Shown piece by piece: positions 1-6,415 of a stretch of 64,000 bases of DNA. Numbering within the stretch: the first letter of the stretch is position 1; each line of letters starts with the position of its first letter. The DNA is from Streptomyces sp. NRRL B-1140 (GTDB lineage Bacteria > Actinomycetota > Actinomycetes > Streptomycetales > Streptomycetaceae). Below the pieces are notes generated by a model. It was given only the letters and a program-made list of their open reading frames with translations, did not search any database and had not been told where the DNA came from. Location: assembly GCF_001280065.1 (NCBI RefSeq), contig NZ_LGEA01000101.1, positions 84,987-148,986 of the forward strand, in the 5' to 3' direction. Made by a program: the position numbers and the translations under genes.

Positions 1-2
1 GC

Positions 3-296
3 CGGTGCATGTACTGCGGTGGCGTCGCAACCAGCGTCGACCACGTCATCCCGCGCAGCCGCGGGGGCAAGCACGTCTGGGACAACGTGGTGGCGTCCTG
101 CCGTCGCTGCAACCACGTGAAGGCCGACCGGCACCTCTTCGAGATCGGCTGGCGGCTGCGCCACAAACCCGCCCCGCCGTCGGGTCTGGCCTGGCGCATC
201 ATCGGGACCGGCCACAGGGACCCGCGCTGGCTGCCGTACCTGCAGCCGTTCGGCGCGGACGACGCCATGGCCCGGATCGACGGCATTTCCGCCTGA
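3..296 (+). CDS. HNH endonuclease (5' end outside window)
   Basis: This is the C-terminal part of an HNH-type nuclease; the start codon lies left of the window. The reading frame is open from base 3. It begins with R-C-M-Y-C-G, the first zinc-binding CxxC pair, followed by the core D-H-V-I-P-R-S-R-G-G and then a second pair in C-R-R-C-N-H-V-K. This C..C / DH / N / CRRCN pattern is the classic small HNH (McrA-like) fold: the DH histidine is the expected catalytic base and the four cysteines hold a structural zinc. About 97 residues are visible. Free-standing HNH proteins of this kind are common in Streptomyces chromosomes, and their physiological substrate is usually unknown. Nothing else of a restriction system is visible nearby. 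The family call is firm; the biological role is not known. Confidence 0.88.
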   Translation, partial: RCMYCGGVATSVDHVIPRSRGGKHVWDNVVASCRRCNHVKADRHLFEIGWRLRHKPAPPSGLAWRIIGTGHRDPRWLPYLQPFGADDAMARIDGISA

Positions 297-333
297 CGAG
301 GATCCGGGCCTTCGTGCAGCCGCGCACCCGTGA

Positions 334-370
334 GCCGGCCCCGGGGGTCCCCTGTTCCCCCGGGGCCGGC
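334..370. terminator. Strong hairpin between converging genes
   Basis: A perfect inverted repeat with 14-base arms (GCCGGCCCCGGGGG and its complement) and a 9-base loop. It lies between the HNH gene and the end of the ABC permease gene, so it probably terminates transcription from both sides. There is no U-tract, as is usual in Streptomyces. Confidence 0.7.
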
Positions 371-396
371 CGGTCATGGGCCGGCTGTGCCGGCGC

Positions 397-1752
397 TCAC
401 GCGTACCGCAGCTCCGCCGGTCGCACCGAGCGGCCCAGCAGCGGCAGCGAGGTCGCCGCGGCGAGCAGGCAGCCGGCGTAGACGGCGACGGGCACCAGGG
501 CCGCCGCCCACGGGAACGGGTGACCGGTGAGCAGCGCGTACCAGGCGGCGACGGCCGTCCCGCCCAGGCCCGCGAGGAGCACCGCCGGTGCCAGCGGCAG
601 CGCGGTCTCCAGCAGCAGGGCCCGGCCGAGGACCGCGCGCGGCACTCCGGCGGCGACCTGCGCGGCCAGACCGCGGCGGCGGGTGGCCAGGGATTCGGCG
701 GTGCCGACGGCGAGGCCCGACAGCGTGATCGCGAGGGCGACCGCGAGGGCGACGCCGGTGAGATCGAGGCCGGTGATGTAGTAGTCCGGGTTCTCGGAGA
801 GCTGCTTGCTGGAGCGCACTTCGGCGAGGAGCACCGCGCGCACGCCCATGAAGCCGCCCCCGATGACCGTCACCAGCAGCACCGCCGCGTGCGTGCGGGC
901 AGCCGCCCACGGGTCGTCACGCAGCCGCTCCGCCGCGATCAGCGCCGCCGCCGACCGGGCCCGGGTCGCGAGGACCCGTCCGGTCACCTTGGCCGCGGCC
1001 CCGGAGAGCCACACCGCGCCCGCACCGACCGTGAGCACCACGCCCACCATCATCAGCGGCGGCCCGGCGTACGGCCGGTTGGGGGCGGCCGAGGACGCGC
1101 CGAGCACGGCTACCAGCGTCACCACCCCGACCAGCATCACCCCCGCCAGGAACAGCAGCCCCGGCCCCCGCCCGGAGCGCGGCCCGAGCCGGCGCACCCA
1201 GCCGAGGGGCGAGGCCACCACCCGGCGCAGCGCCAGCGCGCCCGCCGCCGCGCCCAGCAGCGGTACGGCGACCGCGACCAGGGCCATCCCCGCCCAGGCC
1301 AGGACGGTCGGCCGGCCCCACAGGCGCAGCAGGAGCAGCACCGAGAGGACGGTGGCGACCGCCGAGCCCAGCAGACAGGCCAGGCCGGTCTCCAGCGCGG
1401 CGATCCGCCGCACCTGCCAGGCCGTCGCCCCGGCCAGCCGCAGCCCGGCCAGCCGCCGGTCGCGGTGCACCGCCCCGATCCGGGCGCACTGGCCGAGGAA
1501 CCCGAGCACGGGCACGAGCAGGAGCATCAGGCTGACGATCACGCCGGACCGCGTGCCGGGCTGGTTCAGCAGGCCCGCGGCCACGGGCACGTTGTACTGG
1601 CCGCGCAGCGACGCCAGAGCGACGGCGGCCAGCGTGAACCCGGTCGCGAGCGCGGCCCCCGTCGCCGTGAGGGTCACGCGCCACCACTCGCCGCGGTCGG
1701 AACCGCGGGTGAGTTCCCAGGCGAGACGCAGATCGGCCTTCAGCGACGTCAC
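397..1752 (-). CDS. ABC transporter permease, FtsX-like domain
   Basis: A 451-residue integral membrane protein. Hydrophobic segments lie near residues 26-48, 75-95, 120-140 and 150-175, with a further cluster in the C-terminal half near 325-345, 385-405 and 420-440. The layout fits the FtsX/MacB-like permeases that work with lipoprotein-release or peptide-export type ATPases. The GTG start overlaps the stop of the upstream ATPase gene (GTGA), so the two are translationally coupled. A PadR regulator is the first gene of the same unit, a common arrangement for drug- or antimicrobial-peptide-responsive efflux. The substrate cannot be told from sequence. Confidence 0.85.
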   Translation of the reverse strand: MTSLKADLRLAWELTRGSDRGEWWRVTLTATGAALATGFTLAAVALASLRGQYNVPVAAGLLNQPGTRSGVIVSLMLLLVPVLGFLGQCARIGAVHRDRRLAGLRLAGATAWQVRRIAALETGLACLLGSAVATVLSVLLLLRLWGRPTVLAWAGMALVAVAVPLLGAAAGALALRRVVASPLGWVRRLGPRSGRGPGLLFLAGVMLVGVVTLVAVLGASSAAPNRPYAGPPLMMVGVVLTVGAGAVWLSGAAAKVTGRVLATRARSAAALIAAERLRDDPWAAARTHAAVLLVTVIGGGFMGVRAVLLAEVRSSKQLSENPDYYITGLDLTGVALAVALAITLSGLAVGTAESLATRRRGLAAQVAAGVPRAVLGRALLLETALPLAPAVLLAGLGGTAVAAWYALLTGHPFPWAAALVPVAVYAGCLLAAATSLPLLGRSVRPAELRYA

Positions 1753-2435
1753 GCCGTCACCCCCAGCGCCGTCACGGCCCCGTCCCGCAGCTGGACCTCG
1801 CGGTCCGCGTACGCGGCCACCTGGGCGTCGTGCGTGATCAGCAGGACGGCCGTGCCTGCCTCACGGGCCGTGTGGACGAGGGCCGTCATGACCTGTTCGC
1901 CGGCCAGGGAGTCCAGCGCGCCCGTCGGCTCGTCGGCGAAGACCACCCGCGGGCCCGTGACCAGGGCCCGGGCCAGTGCGGCCCGCTGCGCCTGGCCGCC
2001 GCTCAGCTCGCCGGGCCGCAGGTCCTCCTGGCCCCGCACCCCGAACCGCTCCAGCCACTCACCGGCCCGGGCCCGGGCCTCTGCCCGGCCGGTGCCCGCC
2101 AGCAGCAGGGGCAGGGCGGCGTTGTCCAGGACCGTCAGCTCGGGGATGAGCTGCCCGAACTGGAACACCACGCCGAACTCGGTGCGCCGCAGCTCGCTCA
2201 ACTGCTTCTCTGGCAGGTCCTCCAGCCGCCGGCCGTCGTAGGTGACGGAGCCGGCGTCCGGGCGGACGATGCCGGCCAGGCAGTGCAGCAGCGTCGACTT
2301 CCCGCTGCCGCTCGCACCGGTCACGGCGAGGATCTCGCCGGCGTGCAGTGCGACCGAGGCGCCGCGCAGGGCGGGGGTCCGGCCGTGCGCCTTGGTGAGA
2401 CCGGCGGCCGTGAGAAGGGGCACGGGTCTGCTCAT
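1749..2435 (-). CDS. ABC transporter ATP-binding protein (MacB/LolD-like)
   Basis: A 228-residue nucleotide-binding subunit. Walker A is GASGSGKST (residues 40-48), followed by a Q-loop in VVFQFGQL, the signature LSGGQ near 143, Walker B VVFADEP with the D-E pair, and a switch histidine in LLITHD. The sequence matches the subgroup that partners FtsX-like permeases (exporters) rather than importers. It sits between the PadR gene (ATGA overlap at its start) and the permease (GTGA overlap at its end), giving a compact three-gene operon. It would act on the inner face of the membrane and power export by the permease. Confidence 0.92.
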   Translation of the reverse strand: MSRPVPLLTAAGLTKAHGRTPALRGASVALHAGEILAVTGASGSGKSTLLHCLAGIVRPDAGSVTYDGRRLEDLPEKQLSELRRTEFGVVFQFGQLIPELTVLDNAALPLLLAGTGRAEARARAGEWLERFGVRGQEDLRPGELSGGQAQRAALARALVTGPRVVFADEPTGALDSLAGEQVMTALVHTAREAGTAVLLITHDAQVAAYADREVQLRDGAVTALGVTA

Positions 2436-2965
2436 GCTGCGTCGACCTCCGCGGTCAGGGTGGTGAGCCGGGCCGCCGTGGTGTTCATCCAGCGGAGGTC
2501 GGCGTCGAGGTGGTTGAGGGCGTAGTCCGCCGAGAGCACGGTCGCGAGATCGGCTCCCTTGGCGGCCTTGACCGCCGTGAGTTCGCGCATGCGCTCCATG
2601 TGCGCGACGCGCTGAGCACTCAGATACCGGGCCGGGTCACCGCCCGACAGGATCGCGACCACGACCTTGGCGAAGATCTCGTTGGCCACGAAGGGCGCGG
2701 GTGGTGCGATCTCCTGGGCCCACCGGGCCAGTTCGCGGGTCCCCTCGTCGGTCGTCCGGTACGCCGTGCGCTCCGGCCCGCCGTCCGAGGCGGTGCCGTC
2801 GACCTCGGCGAGGCCGTCCCGCACGAGGCGCTGCAGGGTCGTGTAGACCTGCCCGTAGGCCAGTGGGCGGGCCTGCGGAAAGCGTTCGTCGTGGCGTCGC
2901 TTCAGGTCGTAGCCATGGCTCGGCCCCGTCGCGAGCAGGCCCAGCAGGATGTGGCGGGTGCTCAT
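2432..2965 (-). CDS. PadR family transcriptional regulator
   Basis: A small winged-helix repressor of about 177 residues. The N-terminus MSTRHILLGLLATGPSHGYD is typical of PadR proteins, followed by the wing and an alpha-helical C-terminal dimerisation region. The ATG at 2965 is preferred over an in-frame ATG at 2974. There is no Shine-Dalgarno sequence, but a -10-like CATAAT ends 8 bases before 2965, which suggests a leaderless mRNA starting at this codon. A near-perfect palindrome covers the promoter just upstream (2979-3000). The gene heads the operon with the ATPase and permease, so it most likely represses its own operon until a ligand, perhaps an exported compound, is bound. Confidence 0.88.
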   Translation of the reverse strand: MSTRHILLGLLATGPSHGYDLKRRHDERFPQARPLAYGQVYTTLQRLVRDGLAEVDGTASDGGPERTAYRTTDEGTRELARWAQEIAPPAPFVANEIFAKVVVAILSGGDPARYLSAQRVAHMERMRELTAVKAAKGADLATVLSADYALNHLDADLRWMNTTAARLTTLTAEVDAA

Positions 2966-2978
2966 GCCGATCATTATG

Positions 2979-3000
2979 CACTGAGTACATGTACTGAGTG
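2979..3000. promoter_or_regulatory. Probable PadR operator over the promoter
   Basis: A 22-base near-perfect palindrome, CACTGAGTACA with its mirror half, centred on GTACATGTAC. Only one mirrored base pair is imperfect. PadR-family operators often have an ATGT-(spacer)-ACAT character. The site overlaps the predicted -10/-35 spacer of the padR operon and thus fits autorepression. Confidence 0.6.
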
Positions 3001-3043
3001 AATAGTGATCGGCGGGGAATTGCCGGGCCGATTCTCACGATGC

Positions 3044-5935
3044 TCACTCCGAGACGGCGTACGCCTCCGCCGACCACAGCGAATACCCGTACTGCGTCGC
3101 CCGCTTGTCGCCCTGCACGCGCACGAAACGCACGTCCGGCTCGTCCATCGGGACGTTCTCCCGGCCGCCCCCGCTGTCCCGCACCGTCGCGGCGGTGCGC
3201 CAGCGGCGGCCGTCCGGGGAGACCTGGACGCGGTAGGACGAGGGGTGCGCGTCCTGCCAGTGCAGCGCGACCCGGCCGAGCCGCGCCGGGCGGGCCAGCT
3301 CGACCTGCCACCAGGCGCCGTCGTCGGCCGGCGACGACCAGCGGGTCTCGGGGTCGCCGTCGTTCGCCGCCGACGCGGGGAAGTCGGGCGTCTCGTCGCC
3401 CGAGGAACGGGCGGTGCCGGTGCGGGCCAGGTCGGGGCCGCCGGTGGGCGGGACCGCACGGACGGTGAGGGTGCGGTCCGCTCCCGCGAATCCCAGCCGC
3501 ACCTCGTACGACCGCAGCGGGGCGCCGCGCGCCACGCTCACCTCGACCGGGACCTCCACCGTCGTGCCGCGCCGCACGGTCAGCTCGCCCTTCGGCACCC
3601 GGACGCGAACGCCTTCGGGCGCCTCGGCGGTGAGCCTGCCGCGGGCGTCGGCGGGGCGCAGTGAGCCGAGCCGGGCGGTCAGCCGCTCGGTCCGCCCGGT
3701 CTCGACGTCCGCACGGTCGCGGGGCAGACCGAGGGAGGCGGCGGGGGCTTCGGCGAACCAGGGGACGAGGTGGTGGACGCGGGACGGGGCGGGGCCGGTG
3801 ACCCGCAGGGCGTCGGCGCGTGCGGCCGGCCGCACTTCGGTCGCCCCGGACCGGTCCAGCCGGCCCGCCGCCCGCCAGCCCTGCCCCGGCACGTGCACCT
3901 CGACGACCCCCTCGGTGCCCGGCTCGGTCAGGGCCGTCACGGCGGTCAGCGCCCGCGCCCGCGGGAAGCGCAGGGTGCGGCCGTCGCCGGGATTGCGGGG
4001 CGGCTCGTGATGGATGCCCGACCAGGCCGCGTACGACTTCTGCGCCCGTCGCAGAAAGGGGTCCAGCACGTCCGTGCCGACCTCGACCTGCGCCGACTCC
4101 AGCCGGGCCCGCAGCGCGCCCAGCCTGCGGTACGCGCTCCAGGCCGCCGCCGCGTCCCCGGCACGCTGCGCGTCCAGCATGCCGAGCGCGACCGTGCCCG
4201 CTTCCCCGTAGGAAGCCAGCTGCCGCGCCCAGGGGGCGACCTCGGAGCCGAGGCCGGTTCCGGACAGGCGGCGGGGCAGCTCGCGCAGCACGGTGAAGGC
4301 CTCACGCAGCCGCCGCGCCGCCTCGCGGTCGGTACCGGTCCCACCCGCCGGGCCGGACGCCCAGTACGCCTCGGTCAGCGGGCGCAGATACGCCGACTCC
4401 GCGTCGTCCAGGACCGACGAGGCGTCGTTGCCGGCCAGCGCGGCCAGGGCCTGCTCGCGGTGCCGGTCCCCGTCCGCGAGGTCGGCGATCGCGGCACGCC
4501 AGGACTCTCCGGGCCGGTAGGCGCGCGGATTCCAGGCGTAGTCGGCGGCGGTGAACAGCGGGATGCGGGAGGCCTCCGGCTGCTGCATGGCGTTGGCGAG
4601 CAGGGCGGCCGAACCGGTCGCGACGGCCGGCTCACGGCCCCGGTACGGGCCGAGGAACAGGCGGCCGGGGTCGTAGTCGTTGACCGGGTAGTTGTCCATG
4701 GTGACCAGCGGATGCCCGAACGCCTCGCGTGCGTCGGCCAGTTCGCCGCCCGTGATGGTGCGGGGCACCACCCCGACGCCCGTCCAGGCCACCTCGACGG
4801 GCGCGGCCAGCTCGCTCGCCAGCGCGCGCCGGTAGTCGGTCGTGCCGTCCTCGTAGTACTCGGTGGGCATCAGGGACAGCCGGGCGGTGCCGGGGTGCCG
4901 CCGCGCCAGGTGCCCGGCCACCGCGTTCGCCACCCGGGCCTGCGCCCGCGCCGCCGCCTTGGGGCCCGAGCCGAACCGGTCGGCGTCCTCCCCGCAGTGC
5001 CACTCGCTGTAGCTGACGTCCTGGAACTGGAGCTGGAACGCCCGGAAGCCCAGCGCCCACATCGCGTCCAGCTTGCGCGTCAGCGCCCGCACATCGGCGT
5101 CCGAGGCGAAGCACATCGCCTGGCCCGGGGCCACCGCCCAGCCCAGCGACACGTGGTTGCGGCGGGCCCGCTCGGCCAGCTCCCGGAACCGGGCCCGCTG
5201 CTGTGCCGGGTAGGGCTCACGCCAGCGGGCCTGCCGGTAGAGGTCCTCCCCGGGGGAGTACAGATAGCGGTTCTGCTTGGTGCGCCCCATGAAGTCGAGC
5301 TGCGCCAGCCGCTGCCGGTGCGTCCAGGCGGTGCCGTAGAAGCCCTCGGTGATGCCGCGTACGGCGGTGCCGGGCCAGTCGCGTACGACGGCCGACGCGA
5401 TCGTGCGGTCGGGGCGCAGGAGCTGCCGCAGCGTCTGCGCGGCGTGGAAGAGACCGTCCTCGCCGGTGCCGGTGAGAAAGATGCCGCCCCGGCCCACGGA
5501 CAGCTCGTACCCCCCGGAGGGCAGGGCGTGGCGGTCCCCCGGGCGGACGGGTTCCGTGCGCGCGCGCACGACCAGGGCGCCCGGCCGGGCCGTGTCCGTG
5601 ATCCGGCGCGCCCCGGCCTGTCGCAGCAGCTCGCGCAGGGCCTCGATCGCATGGGGGTCCCCCCTGCTCGAGCGAAGCCGAGAGCTTGAGGGAAGGTCCG
5701 CCTGCGCGTCGGCGATCAGGGCGACCTCGTCCGGCACCGCGACCGGGGCGCCGTTCGCGCGCAGCGACTGCGGGCGCGGCCAGACGGAGAGGTCCGGTCC
5801 GGCGGTGTCGGGGGCGGGCGTCGCGGTCGTGCCCGGGGGAGAGGGAGCCGCCATGGCGGCGGGCGGGGCGACCAGGCTCCCGGCGACGACGGCGGCCGCG
5901 AGGGCCACGGTCCGCTTCCCACGCCGTAGTCCCAC
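3044..5935 (-). CDS. Secreted beta-N-acetylglucosaminidase-domain protein (GH84-like)
   Basis: A 963-residue exported glycosidase-like protein. GTG start with GGAGGGG upstream; signal peptide at residues 1-30 ending AAMAA-P. After a GH20-type N-terminal alpha/beta domain, the NAGidase barrel (about 190-460) begins ITEGFYG and carries N-terminal motifs of the GH84/O-GlcNAcase-like family. A helical and beta-rich middle follows, and residues about 825-963 form an F5/8 type C (discoidin) carbohydrate-binding domain. In the expected catalytic pair I read Q305-D306 (FQDVSY) rather than the usual D-D. A G/C-rich palindromic intergenic-type repeat has been inserted in frame at residues about 80-94. 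The protein probably trims GlcNAc from extracellular glycans. It is transcribed alone. Confidence 0.88.
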   Translation of the reverse strand: MGLRRGKRTVALAAAVVAGSLVAPPAAMAAPSPPGTTATPAPDTAGPDLSVWPRPQSLRANGAPVAVPDEVALIADAQADLPSSSRLRSSRGDPHAIEALRELLRQAGARRITDTARPGALVVRARTEPVRPGDRHALPSGGYELSVGRGGIFLTGTGEDGLFHAAQTLRQLLRPDRTIASAVVRDWPGTAVRGITEGFYGTAWTHRQRLAQLDFMGRTKQNRYLYSPGEDLYRQARWREPYPAQQRARFRELAERARRNHVSLGWAVAPGQAMCFASDADVRALTRKLDAMWALGFRAFQLQFQDVSYSEWHCGEDADRFGSGPKAAARAQARVANAVAGHLARRHPGTARLSLMPTEYYEDGTTDYRRALASELAAPVEVAWTGVGVVPRTITGGELADAREAFGHPLVTMDNYPVNDYDPGRLFLGPYRGREPAVATGSAALLANAMQQPEASRIPLFTAADYAWNPRAYRPGESWRAAIADLADGDRHREQALAALAGNDASSVLDDAESAYLRPLTEAYWASGPAGGTGTDREAARRLREAFTVLRELPRRLSGTGLGSEVAPWARQLASYGEAGTVALGMLDAQRAGDAAAAWSAYRRLGALRARLESAQVEVGTDVLDPFLRRAQKSYAAWSGIHHEPPRNPGDGRTLRFPRARALTAVTALTEPGTEGVVEVHVPGQGWRAAGRLDRSGATEVRPAARADALRVTGPAPSRVHHLVPWFAEAPAASLGLPRDRADVETGRTERLTARLGSLRPADARGRLTAEAPEGVRVRVPKGELTVRRGTTVEVPVEVSVARGAPLRSYEVRLGFAGADRTLTVRAVPPTGGPDLARTGTARSSGDETPDFPASAANDGDPETRWSSPADDGAWWQVELARPARLGRVALHWQDAHPSSYRVQVSPDGRRWRTAATVRDSGGGRENVPMDEPDVRFVRVQGDKRATQYGYSLWSAEAYAVSE
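5653..5697. repeat. Palindromic REP-like element inside a coding sequence
   Basis: The stretch beginning GGGGGTCCCCCCTGCTCGAG and ending GAGAGCTTGAGGG looks like the short palindromic elements scattered between Streptomyces genes. It contains GGGGGTCCCCCC and the imperfect arms CTCGAGCGAAGCCGAGAG. Here it lies within the glycosidase gene and is translated as a low-complexity Ser/Arg stretch (around SSSRLRSSRGD). The frame is kept on both sides. Identification as a dispersed repeat is from memory of such elements. Confidence 0.55.
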
Positions 5936-6157
5936 AGGCCCCCTCCAGATGTGTTCGACCGGCGGAACGAGCCCACCACCCCTCCGGCGGGGGTGTCAAC
6001 GAGAGTGGCCGTTGTAACCGAAATGCCGGAATCTTGACTGTGTGGAGGGGAGTGGAATGTGAGCAGAAGCACGATGTCGGGCCCAGGGCGTCTGCCTTCG
6101 CGTCGACTGGGTAGGGCTGCCATGACCCATTGAGCAGAAACCGACAAGGAGGCCCCC
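5936..6157. promoter_or_regulatory. Divergent intergenic region
   Basis: A 222-base stretch between the divergent glycosidase and small repeat-protein genes. It should hold both promoters. A TTGACT near 6035 followed by weak -10 candidates points toward the plus-strand gene. No strong palindrome is evident. Confidence 0.35.
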
Positions 6158-6415
6158 GTGGCTGCGATGACTTTCCTTCCGCTCCCGGCCCAGTCCAAAC
6201 CCGTGGCGGACCCGTCCGCCGACCTCGACGACACCCACCACGACGACCCGCGCTACTGCGTTTTCAGCTCCGAGAGCACCCACACCGAACTGCCGCTGAC
6301 CAGCGAGCCCCCGCTGCCCGACGCCGAGCCCCTCACCAGTGAGCCGCCGCTCGCCGAAGCCGCCCCCCTGACCAGCGAGCCCCCGGCCTTCGTCCCGGAC
6401 TTCACGAGGATGTAG
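6158..6415 (+). CDS. Small repeat-containing protein coupled to malQ
   Basis: An 85-residue acidic protein of unknown family. The GTG start has a strong AAGGAGG 6 bases upstream. Residues 1-45 are Pro/Asp-rich with a single Cys (YCVF, residue 34). From residue 46 a 12-residue unit repeats three times: PLTSEPPLPDAE, PLTSEPPLAEAA and PLTSEPPAF, followed by VPDFTRM. The repeat is also visible in the DNA (36-bp period, 6293 to about 6391). There is no signal peptide, membrane segment or recognised domain. The stop codon is immediately followed by the malQ ATG, and the malQ ribosome-binding site (GAGGA) lies inside this gene, so the two are translationally coupled. Repeated Thr/Ser-Glu units recall multi-core RiPP precursors, but no modifying enzyme is adjacent. 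Function unknown. Confidence 0.75.
   Translation: MAAMTFLPLPAQSKPVADPSADLDDTHHDDPRYCVFSSESTHTELPLTSEPPLPDAEPLTSEPPLAEAAPLTSEPPAFVPDFTRM

Noticed and set aside
3770..5689. Very long open frame on the plus strand across the glycosidase gene
   Set aside because: It is the antisense shadow typical of high-GC genes: Arg/Gly/Pro-rich, no domain, no RBS, while the opposite strand has a complete secreted enzyme.
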